Shown here: positions 42,370 to 49,735 of the stretch, piece after piece
Numbering within the stretch: the stretch's first letter is position 1
Layout of the letters: each line of letters starts with the position of its first letter
From: JALORV01 sp963769745
Lineage (GTDB): Bacteria > Pseudomonadota > Gammaproteobacteria > Burkholderiales > Burkholderiaceae_F
Direction of reading: 5' to 3'
DNA: 64,000 nt
Assembly (NCBI GenBank): GCA_963769745.1
Contig: CAVYNB010000009.1
Coordinates: 62,001-126,000 of the forward strand
The notes under the pieces: model-generated
Told to the model about the DNA's origin: nothing
Databases searched by the model: none
The model's input: only the letters and a program-made list of their open reading frames with translations
Translations under genes and position numbers: made by a program

Positions 42370-43464
42370 ATGGCCCTGAAATGCGGCATCGTCGGCTTGC
42401 CCAATGTCGGCAAGTCGACGCTCTTCAATGCACTCACGAAAGCCGGCATTGCGGCCGAGAACTATCCGTTCTGCACGATCGAGCCCAATGTCGGCATCGT
42501 CGAGGTGCCGGATGCGCGCCTGACCGCGCTCGCCTCGATCGCGAATCCCCAGAAAGTACTGCCGGCCACGGTCGAGTTCGTCGACATCGCCGGGCTGGTG
42601 GCCGGCGCGAGCAAGGGCGAGGGCCTGGGCAATCAGTTCCTCGCCAACATCCGCGAGTGCGATGCCATTGCGCACATCGTCCGCTGCTTCGAGGATCCGA
42701 ACGTCATCCACGTCGCGGGCAAGATCGATCCCATCTCCGATATCGAGGTCATCAACACCGAGCTGGCGCTTGCTGACCTGCAGACGGTCGACAAGCAGCT
42801 TGCGCGTTACACCAAGATCGCCAAGAGCGGCGGCGACAAGGAAGCGAAACGACTCGTCGATGCGCTCGAGAAGATCCTTCCCGCGCTCAACGAAGCGAAG
42901 CCGGTGCGCTCGGTCGACCTCTACGACGAAGAGAAGGACGTGCTGCGGCCGCTGTTCCTGCTGACCGCGAAGCCGACGATGTACGTCGCCAACGTCGAAG
43001 AGCATGGTTTCGAGGGCAATCCTCTGCTCGAGCGCGTTCGCGAGTACGCCGCGAAGGAGGGTGCACCGGTCGTGGCGGTGTGCGCGAAGATCGAAGCCGA
43101 GATCGCGGACCTGCCCGACGAGGACAAGGAGATCTTCCTGGCCGACATGGGCATGCACGAACCTGGACTGAACCGGTTGATACGCGCTGGCTACACATTG
43201 CTGGGCCTGCAAACCTACTTCACCGTCGGCCCCAAGGAAGTGCGCGCGTGGACCATCACTGCCGGCAGCACGGCACCGCAGGCGGCCGGCGTGATCCACA
43301 CCGATTTCGAGAAGGGCTTCATCCGCGCGCAGACCATCGCCTACGACGACTTCGTCGCCCACAAGGGCGAACAGGGCGCCAAGGAGGCCGGCAAGATGCG
43401 CGCGGAAGGCAAGGAGTACGTCGTCCGCGATGGTGATGTGCTGAATTTCCTGTTCAATGTGTGA
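42370..43464 (+). CDS. ychF: redox-regulated ribosome-binding ATPase YchF
   Basis: Obg-family P-loop protein that prefers ATP and binds ribosomes. 364 aa: GLPNVGKS at residues 9-16, FVDIAGLVAGASKGEGLGNQFL (G3), the NVEE-type altered G4, and a C-terminal TGS domain (LQTYFTVGPKEVRAWTI...DFEKGFIRAQ). ATG 42370 gives the invariant MALKCGIVGLPNVGKS start. Confidence 0.98.
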   Translation: MALKCGIVGLPNVGKSTLFNALTKAGIAAENYPFCTIEPNVGIVEVPDARLTALASIANPQKVLPATVEFVDIAGLVAGASKGEGLGNQFLANIRECDAIAHIVRCFEDPNVIHVAGKIDPISDIEVINTELALADLQTVDKQLARYTKIAKSGGDKEAKRLVDALEKILPALNEAKPVRSVDLYDEEKDVLRPLFLLTAKPTMYVANVEEHGFEGNPLLERVREYAAKEGAPVVAVCAKIEAEIADLPDEDKEIFLADMGMHEPGLNRLIRAGYTLLGLQTYFTVGPKEVRAWTITAGSTAPQAAGVIHTDFEKGFIRAQTIAYDDFVAHKGEQGAKEAGKMRAEGKEYVVRDGDVLNFLFNV

Positions 43465-43470
43465 CGCGCC

Positions 43471-44307
43471 ATGACCGCCTCCATCGACCAGTTGTTCCTC
43501 TATCCGATCAAGGGCTGCCGCGGCATCGCCGTCGAGCGCGCGACGCTGACAGCGACCGGACTCGAGATCGATGGCATCGGTGACCGCGAGTGGGTCGTGG
43601 TCGACGAGCATGGCGAGTTCCTGAGCCAGCGCGAGCTGCCGAAAATGGCGCTGATCGAAACGCGCCTGACGTCGACGACGCTGCGGCTCAAGGCGCCCGG
43701 CATGCTGCAGCTCGAAGTCCCTTTCGCCAGCGAAGGCGACGTGCTCAACGTCACGGTCTGGAACGACACTGTGGCCGCTGTCACCCAGGGTGAAGTGGCC
43801 GATGCGTGGTTCTCGCGCTATCTCGGCCAGCCGTGCCGCCTGATGCGCTTCGATCCGGAAGCACGGCGTCTGTCGAACGTGCGCTACACCGGAGCGACGC
43901 CGGCGCCCTACAAGTTCGCCGATGCCTTCGCGCTGTTGATCGCATCGACCGCCTCGCTCGCCGACCTCAATGCGCGGCTGGGCAAGCGCGGCATTGCCCC
44001 GGTCGGCATCGAACGCTTCCGCCCGAACATCGTGCTGGCCGGAATCGAAGCCTTCGAGGAAGACTATCTCGAGCGCGTCACGATCGGCACCACGGAACTT
44101 CGCGTGGTCAAGCCCTGCGTGCGCTGCTCGGTGCCGAACGTCGACCCGGCCACGGGTGAAACATCCACCGAGCCCGGCGATACGCTGGCCCTTTATCGGG
44201 ACAATGCGCGAGCGGGCGGAGTGACCTTCGGCGTGAACGCGATCGTGATCCAAGGTGATGCCGAGCTGCGCCGAGGTGACGCCGCCGACCTGACACTCGC
44301 GCTCTGA
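43471..44307 (+). CDS. MOSC domain-containing protein (YcbX-like)
   Basis: 278 aa: N-terminal MOSC beta-barrel (IDQLFLYPIKGCRGIAVERATLTATGLEIDGIGDREWVVVDEHGEFLSQRELPKMALI) and the MOSC core with a conserved cysteine in VKPCVRCSVPNVDPATGE. The group works in molybdenum-cofactor sulfuration or N-hydroxylated compound reduction. Starts 6 bases after ychF and is likely in its transcript. No ferredoxin domain follows, so it depends on a separate electron donor. Confidence 0.86.
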   Translation: MTASIDQLFLYPIKGCRGIAVERATLTATGLEIDGIGDREWVVVDEHGEFLSQRELPKMALIETRLTSTTLRLKAPGMLQLEVPFASEGDVLNVTVWNDTVAAVTQGEVADAWFSRYLGQPCRLMRFDPEARRLSNVRYTGATPAPYKFADAFALLIASTASLADLNARLGKRGIAPVGIERFRPNIVLAGIEAFEEDYLERVTIGTTELRVVKPCVRCSVPNVDPATGETSTEPGDTLALYRDNARAGGVTFGVNAIVIQGDAELRRGDAADLTLAL

Positions 44308-44333
44308 GCCCAAGGACCCACGCTCGCGCAGTG

Positions 44334-44354
44334 ACGACCCCGGCGACGGGTCGT
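44334..44354. terminator. inverted repeat between convergent genes
   Basis: ACGACCC-N7-GGGTCGT, a 7-bp stem in the gap between the convergent MOSC and DUF418 genes. No U-tract on either side, so function as a terminator is uncertain. Confidence 0.35.
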
Positions 44355-44383
44355 GTCGTTCCGACGTTTCGCTGTCCAGGCCG

Positions 44384-45553
44384 TCAGCCGCCGGCTGATG
44401 GGCGCCGGGCTCCCCGATAGGTCCAGGCACGCCAGACCGCTTCAACCGGCCCCTGCGCATAACGGCCCAGCCACCAGCGACTGGCGACGAGCTGCAACAT
44501 GAAGATCACGATCGCCACGGCGCTGAGTTGCCAGTAGGCCATCGCATCGCCGACTCCAAAACCCCACCCGGACAACAGCAGGCCCATGGCGACGGATTGC
44601 GCCAGGTAGTTCGTCAGTGCCATGCGTCCCGCCGGCGCCAGCCAGGCGATGACCCAAGGCGACGCACGCCGCAGGAACGTCGCGACATAAAGGAACGAGA
44701 GCGTCAGGCTTGCCGTCAATGCGAGGATCTGTAGCGCCGGCAGGGCCAGGCCTTCCTCGAGTTCCGCGTGCGTGACCGACCACACGCCATAGACGAGACC
44801 GGCAGGCAGCCCCAGCCACAGACCGATGCGAGCCGCCGGTCTCCACGCCGGCGCGTGCGGGTCCCGCAGCCAGCCGGCGCGCTGGGCCAGCATGCCGGTC
44901 ATCATCAGGGCAATGACCGTAGGCAGGCCGAGCAGGTTGGACTGGACCTGCCATAGAAACATTCGCGCCCGCAGCGGCCACTGCTCCCAGTAGCCGAGCC
45001 GGCTGCTCGCCGCGACGTTCAGGTAGATCTCTTCCAGGCTCTCGATCGTCACGACCTCGGGCTCGCCGCTCGACGCGGCGATGAGCAGCAGTAGCCAGGC
45101 GACTGCAATGATCCACCAGCGCACGGTCGCTCGCGCGACGGCGTCCGCGTCGGCCTGCGCGTATCGGAGCAGCACGAATCCCGCAATGGCATAGGCATGC
45201 GTGATGTCGCCGAAGTAGAGGAACAGTCCGTGCACCACACCGAAGATCAGCAGGAACACCAGGCGACGGCGAAAGATCCCGCGCGGATCGGCCACAGTGG
45301 CCTGCAGCTTGTCGTAGAACAGCGCGAAGCTGGCCCCGAACAGCATGCCGAACAGCGGCATGAACTTGCCGGCCACCAGCGCAGCGGTCAGGAAGAATGC
45401 AACCCGATCGGCCAGACTGGCCTCGGCCGTCAGGTATCCGATCGCGTTGGTCGATCCGGACAGGTACGACTGGATGTTGACGAGCAGGATGCCGGCGAGC
45501 GCGAAGCCGCGCAGGGCGTCGAGGCGCGGGTCACGCGGGCCGGCGCCGGTCAC
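44384..45553 (-). CDS. DUF418 domain membrane protein
   Basis: Integral membrane protein of 389 aa with about ten hydrophobic segments; N-terminus GPRDPRLDALRGFALAGILLVNIQSYLSGS is typical of the DUF418/YeiB group, and the C-terminal DUF418 portion holds NYLAQSVAMGLLLSGWGFG. Distantly related to acyltransferase-3 proteins. Function unknown. It precedes no clear partner; coaD lies 16 bases upstream on the same strand, so cotranscription with coaD is likely. Confidence 0.85.
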   Translation of the reverse strand: MTGAGPRDPRLDALRGFALAGILLVNIQSYLSGSTNAIGYLTAEASLADRVAFFLTAALVAGKFMPLFGMLFGASFALFYDKLQATVADPRGIFRRRLVFLLIFGVVHGLFLYFGDITHAYAIAGFVLLRYAQADADAVARATVRWWIIAVAWLLLLIAASSGEPEVVTIESLEEIYLNVAASSRLGYWEQWPLRARMFLWQVQSNLLGLPTVIALMMTGMLAQRAGWLRDPHAPAWRPAARIGLWLGLPAGLVYGVWSVTHAELEEGLALPALQILALTASLTLSFLYVATFLRRASPWVIAWLAPAGRMALTNYLAQSVAMGLLLSGWGFGVGDAMAYWQLSAVAIVIFMLQLVASRWWLGRYAQGPVEAVWRAWTYRGARRPSAGG

Positions 45554-45569
45554 GCGGCGCTTAGGAACA

Positions 45570-46067
45570 TCATTCGGTCGATCCGCCCATCTGCTGGATC
45601 TTCGCCTTCAGCCATTTCTCGACCGACGGGAAGACGAACTTGCTGACGTCGCCGCCGAGTTGCGCGATCTCGCGCACGATGGTGCCCGAGATGAACTGGT
45701 ACTGATCGGATGGCGTGAGGAACATCGTCTCGACGTCGGGCAGCAGGTAGCGGTTCATCCCGGCCATCTGGAACTCATACTCGAAGTCCGACACCGCGCG
45801 CAGGCCGCGCACGATCACGCGTGCGTTCTGCTGGCGCACAAAGTCCTTCAGCAGCCCGCGAAAGCCGGACACCTCGACGTTCGGGTAGTGCGACAGCACC
45901 TCGCGCGCGATCGCGATCCGCTCATCGAGCACGAAAAACGGCTTCTTGTTGCGACTGTCGGCCACGCCGACGACGAGCTTGGAAAACAGCCCCGCCGCAC
46001 GCCGAACCAAGTCCTCGTGACCGCGAGTCAGCGGGTCGAACGTACCGGGGTAGACGGCGATGACCAT
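45570..46067 (-). CDS. coaD: pantetheine-phosphate adenylyltransferase
   Basis: Fourth step of CoA synthesis. 165 aa, nucleotidyltransferase fold: AVYPGTFDPLTRGHEDLVRRA (T/HxGH motif as TRGH), LKDFVRQQNARVIVRGLRAVSDFEYEFQMAGMNR, and the ISGTIVREIAQLGGDVSKFV signature. Downstream of rsmD by 46 bases, the standard pair. Confidence 0.97.
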   Translation of the reverse strand: MVIAVYPGTFDPLTRGHEDLVRRAAGLFSKLVVGVADSRNKKPFFVLDERIAIAREVLSHYPNVEVSGFRGLLKDFVRQQNARVIVRGLRAVSDFEYEFQMAGMNRYLLPDVETMFLTPSDQYQFISGTIVREIAQLGGDVSKFVFPSVEKWLKAKIQQMGGSTE

Positions 46068-46113
46068 AGTGCCTCCTCAGCGTCGCGCGGGGCGGTTGGG
46101 CGCGAGGGATTAT

Positions 46114-46803
46114 TCATGCAGTCGGCACCCGCAGCAAATGGAACGCCACCTGGCCGGCGCCTGCCTGGCGAATGACCTCGAGTCCGGCTTGCTGCGCCTG
46201 CTCCGGCGGCAACGGTGCCGGCGCCTCGAGGTAGATCAGGCCGTCGATTGCCAGCAGGCGGCGCGCCGCGTCGAGCGCCGGCGCCTGCAGGCGGGCGTCG
46301 AAGGGCGGATCGAGGAAGACCACGTCGAACGAACCTGCCGGCAGACCCGCCGCCACCGACAGCGCATCTCCCGCAATGATCTCGACCTGCACGGCGTCGA
46401 GGCGCGCCTGCGTGGCCCGCAGTGCCTCGAGCGCGCGCGGGTGCATTTCGACCAACGTCACTCGCCGGGCACCCCGCGACGCCAGTTCGAACCCGAGCGC
46501 GCCGGTGCCGGCAAAAAGATCAAGGCCCTGAAGCGCGGTGATATCGGGCCGCAGATGCTGCAGCCAGTTGAATGCCGTCTCGCGCACCCGGTCCGGCGTC
46601 GGCCGCAGGCCCGGGACGTCGGGCACCGGAAGCAGCGTTCGCTTCCACGACCCGCCGACGATGCGCACCTGGCGCGGGGCGCCCTGCCATCGCGGGTCGC
46701 GCGTCCCGGTCGAGTGATCGTGCTTTGTTACACTCGATCGCGACCTCGGGTGAAGCCCGCGTGTCTCGTCTTCCGCAGCACGCCCCGATCGCTTTCCCCG
46801 CAT
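46114..46803 (-). CDS. rsmD: 16S rRNA (guanine(966)-N(2))-methyltransferase
   Basis: Methylates G966 of 16S rRNA. 229 aa from ATG 46803. The core QVRIVGGSWKRTLLPVPDVPGLRPTPDRVRETAFNWL, SAM-binding LDLFAGTGALGFELASRGA, and catalytic VFLDPPF are intact. The first ~40 residues are not conserved, and the start lies 6 bases from the divergent ftsY start and covers a good ftsY promoter; GTG 46668 is the other in-frame start and would give 184 aa but lose a few residues common to homologs. The start is therefore unsettled; the function is not. Confidence 0.9.
   Translation of the reverse strand: MRGKRSGRAAEDETRGLHPRSRSSVTKHDHSTGTRDPRWQGAPRQVRIVGGSWKRTLLPVPDVPGLRPTPDRVRETAFNWLQHLRPDITALQGLDLFAGTGALGFELASRGARRVTLVEMHPRALEALRATQARLDAVQVEIIAGDALSVAAGLPAGSFDVVFLDPPFDARLQAPALDAARRLLAIDGLIYLEAPAPLPPEQAQQAGLEVIRQAGAGQVAFHLLRVPTA
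46726..46734 (+). promoter_or_regulatory. candidate extended -10 promoter for ftsY
   Basis: TGTTACACT matches TGn-TATAAT form and lies 76 bases upstream of the ftsY start. No strong -35, as expected for extended -10 promoters. Confidence 0.4.
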
Positions 46804-46809
46804 CGTTCA

Positions 46810-47757
46810 ATGATAAGCCCCGGTAGTTCTGAAGGCGCCAAGGGCGGCTGGCTCGCGCGACTCAAGCGCGGTCTGTCGAAGACGCGCGTCAACATCGTCG
46901 GCCTGTTCTCGGGTGGCGTGGTCGATGACGCCTTCCTCGAAGAACTCGAAATGGCGCTGATCGGAGCGGACGTCGGCGTGTCGACGTCGTCGCAGCTGAT
47001 CGAGGCCGTGCGCTCGGAGATCAAGCTCAAGGGATTGAAGTCGCAGGATGAGGTGCGAATCGCGCTGCGCGACGAACTGGCACGCCGCCTTGCGCCCGTG
47101 GAGGGCCGCTTCGACCTGACGCACGAACGACCCTACGTCGTCATGGTGTGCGGCGTGAACGGGTCGGGCAAGACGACCTCGATCGGCAAGCTGGCCAAGT
47201 GGTTCGCCGGACAGCACCGGTCGGTGCTGCTCGCTGCCGGTGACACTTTCCGCGCGGCTGCACGCGAACAGCTCGCCGTCTGGGGGGCGCGCAACAACGT
47301 CGACGTCATCGCGCAAAGCGGCGGCGACCCGGCGGCGGTGGTCTTCGATGCGGTCTCGGCTGCCAAGGCACGAGGCGTCGATGTGCTGATCGCCGACACG
47401 GCGGGCCGCTTGCCGACACAGGCGCATCTGATGGAGGAACTCAAGCGTATCCGGCGCGCGCAGGACAAGGCGCTGCCCGGTGCGCCGCACGAGGTCATCC
47501 TCATCGTCGATGGCACCAACGGTCAGAACGCGCTGGCACAGGTGCAGGCCTTCGACGCGGCGGTCGGCCTGACGGGACTGGTCGTCACCAAGCTCGACGG
47601 TACTGCCAAGGGCGGCGTATTGGCTGCGATCGCGGCTGCGCGCGGCGACCGGCCCCTGCCGATCCTTTTCATCGGCGTCGGTGAAGGAATCGACGATCTG
47701 CAACCGTTTTCGGCCGTCGAGTTCGCCGACGCGCTGGTGGGCGGAGCCGTGCAGTGA
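46810..47757 (+). CDS. ftsY: signal recognition particle receptor FtsY
   Basis: SRP receptor GTPase for cotranslational membrane insertion. 315 aa: N domain (GWLARLKRGLSKTRVNIVGLFSG), G domain with CGVNGSGKTTSIGKLAKW, AAGDTFRAAAREQL, ADTAGRLPTQ, and TKLDGTAKGG. It lacks a long acidic A domain, so it is a short form. ATG 46810 chosen; the frame is open upstream to 46060, which is antisense to rsmD. The stop overlaps the ppx start (GTGA). Confidence 0.96.
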   Translation: MISPGSSEGAKGGWLARLKRGLSKTRVNIVGLFSGGVVDDAFLEELEMALIGADVGVSTSSQLIEAVRSEIKLKGLKSQDEVRIALRDELARRLAPVEGRFDLTHERPYVVMVCGVNGSGKTTSIGKLAKWFAGQHRSVLLAAGDTFRAAAREQLAVWGARNNVDVIAQSGGDPAAVVFDAVSAAKARGVDVLIADTAGRLPTQAHLMEELKRIRRAQDKALPGAPHEVILIVDGTNGQNALAQVQAFDAAVGLTGLVVTKLDGTAKGGVLAAIAAARGDRPLPILFIGVGEGIDDLQPFSAVEFADALVGGAVQ

Positions 47758-49214
47758 ACCTCGCCGCCGTCGACCTCGGCTCGAACAGTTTCCGCCTCGA
47801 GATCGGCCGCGTCGAGGGCACCCACATCGAGCGGCAGGGCTACTGGAAGGAAACAGTACGGCTGGCAGCCGGACTCGACGACACCAACAAGCTCAGCAAG
47901 AAGTCGATCGAGACCGCGATCGAGACGCTCGCACGCATGAACGAACGCCTGCGCGGCATGCCGATCGAGCAGGTGCGCGCGGTCGGCACCCAGACCTTGC
48001 GCCAGGCGCGCAACGTCAACGACTTCCTCGTGGAGGCGCAGAGCGCGCTGGGCTATCCGATCGAAGTGATCTCGGGCCGCGAGGAAGCACGCCTGGTGTT
48101 CGAGGGCTGCATGCACACACTACCGCCGTCCAATCTGCGGCGGCTGGTCGTCGACATCGGCGGTGCCTCGACCGAGATCATCGTCGGCCGGGGCTTCAGC
48201 GCGACCAACGCGGAGTCGTTCAAGGTCGGCTGCGTCAACACGTCACTGCGCTTCTTCAAGGACGGTCGTATCGACCGGCCGTCGCTGAAGAAGGCCCAGG
48301 TGGCTGCCGCCGCCGAATTCGAGGAAGCGATTGCAGCGTTTTCGCGCGCCCAGTGGGAGGAAGCCTTCGGGTCCAGCGGAACGGTGGGCGCCGTCGCGGA
48401 CATCATGCGCGCGCAGGGGTGGTCAGACGGCACGATCAACAGCGAGGGCCTGCTGAAACTGCGCCATGCGATGCTCGATGCTGGCGAGATCCGCCGCATC
48501 CGCCTGGCCGGACTCAAGCCCGACCGGCAGGAGGTCCTCGCCGGGGGTGTCGCCGTGCTTTCCGCGGTGTTCGACACGCTCGGCATCGACGAGATGCGGC
48601 CGGCCCGCGGCGCGCTGCGCGTCGGCGTGCTGTACGACCTGCTCGGACGGCGCGAGCAGAATGACCTGCGCGATGCAACGGTCGAGCGCATGCTCGACCG
48701 TTTCGGCGTCGACCGTGAGCATGCCGCTCGCGTCGCCGCGACCGCCCGGCAACTGTATTCCCAACTGGCTCCTGCGGCCCCGGACGAGACCGTCAAGCGG
48801 CTCGCGTGGGCTGCACTGCTGCACGAAGTCGGCTTCGCGATTTCGCACAGCGACTATCACAAGCACTCGGCCTACCTCGTGCAGCATGCGGACCTGGCGG
48901 GGTTCTCGACGTCGGACCAGGAGCACATCGCACTGCTGGTGCTCGGCCAGCGCGGCAACCTGCGCAAGGTCCACGTCGCACTCGAGGACCGCGACCGTTC
49001 AGCGAAGATACTCGTGCTCCGGCTCGCAGTGATCCTGAATCACGCGCGTCGCAGTGTCGAACTGCCAAGCTGGACGCTGAAGTTCGGGCGCAGCATCGAG
49101 CTGGGCATCGACGCCGAGTGGCTCGCGCGCCACCCGCTGACTCAGTTCCTGCTGGAGGAAGAAGCGATGCACTGGTCGCGCGTCGGCATCACCTTCGTCG
49201 TGCGCACGGCGTAG
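47754..49214 (+). CDS. ppx: Ppx/GppA family exopolyphosphatase
   Basis: Hydrolyses polyphosphate and/or pppGpp. 486 aa: N-terminal AAVDLGSNSFRLEIGRVEG (phosphate-1 motif of the actin-like fold), VVDIGGASTEIIVG (phosphate-2), GTVGAVADI, and a C-terminal HD-like helical domain with LAWAALLHEVGFAISHSDYHKHSAYLVQ. GTG 47754 start overlaps ftsY stop by four bases. Polyphosphatase versus guanosine pentaphosphatase cannot be told apart here; ppk1 nearby favours polyP. Confidence 0.9.
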   Translation: MNLAAVDLGSNSFRLEIGRVEGTHIERQGYWKETVRLAAGLDDTNKLSKKSIETAIETLARMNERLRGMPIEQVRAVGTQTLRQARNVNDFLVEAQSALGYPIEVISGREEARLVFEGCMHTLPPSNLRRLVVDIGGASTEIIVGRGFSATNAESFKVGCVNTSLRFFKDGRIDRPSLKKAQVAAAAEFEEAIAAFSRAQWEEAFGSSGTVGAVADIMRAQGWSDGTINSEGLLKLRHAMLDAGEIRRIRLAGLKPDRQEVLAGGVAVLSAVFDTLGIDEMRPARGALRVGVLYDLLGRREQNDLRDATVERMLDRFGVDREHAARVAATARQLYSQLAPAAPDETVKRLAWAALLHEVGFAISHSDYHKHSAYLVQHADLAGFSTSDQEHIALLVLGQRGNLRKVHVALEDRDRSAKILVLRLAVILNHARRSVELPSWTLKFGRSIELGIDAEWLARHPLTQFLLEEEAMHWSRVGITFVVRTA

Positions 49215-49267
49215 GCCGGCAGGTCACTTCACGCGCTGAGAGACGCTGCGGCGTTGCAGCGATGGCG

Positions 49268-49732
49268 TCAGGCCAGGTCGGGGCTGATCACCGCACGCAG
49301 GACAGTCTGCTCTTCGCCGTCCCGCTCGCGCGAACTCAACCACCACACACCCGCCTTCTTCACCGACCAGTCCTGCACTTCGCCTGCCAGCAGGAAGCTC
49401 GCGACGTGGCCGAGGGTCGGCTGGTGGCCAACGATCACCACCGGGGCCTTGGCACGGGGCCAGTCGGCGGCGTCGAGCACATCGCGCACGCTGGCCCCGG
49501 GAGCGATCTCGTCGACAGTACGGAACTTGCGATGCGAGACATCCGACAGTGCACGCGCCGTCTGCTGCGCCCGAGTCGCCGGACTGACCAGGACCCTGGC
49601 GCTGTCCGGCAGTTGCGCATGCAGCCACTCGGCAATGCGGTGTGCCTGCTTCTCGCCGCGCGCCGTCAGCTTGCGGCCGAGGTCGGGCTCGCCGATGTCG
49701 GCTTCCGCGTGGCGCCAGAGGATGAGCTCCAT
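49268..49732 (-). CDS. sixA: phosphohistidine phosphatase SixA
   Basis: Histidine-phosphatase family, 154 aa. Motif ELILWRHAEAD holds the nucleophile His, followed by SPATRAQQTA and the second His in VIVGHQPTLGHVASFLL. In E. coli SixA dephosphorylates ArcB-type HPt domains and NPr of PTS-Ntr. It starts 3 bases after the ppk1 stop on the same strand, so it shares the ppk1 transcript. ptsN and hprK of the PTS-Ntr system are elsewhere in this window. Confidence 0.9.
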   Translation of the reverse strand: MELILWRHAEADIGEPDLGRKLTARGEKQAHRIAEWLHAQLPDSARVLVSPATRAQQTARALSDVSHRKFRTVDEIAPGASVRDVLDAADWPRAKAPVVIVGHQPTLGHVASFLLAGEVQDWSVKKAGVWWLSSRERDGEEQTVLRAVISPDLA

Positions 49733-49735
49733 TCG

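Noticed and set aside
46060..46809. N-terminal extension of ftsY back to 46060
   Set aside because: It is antisense to rsmD; the natural FtsY start is ATG 46810.
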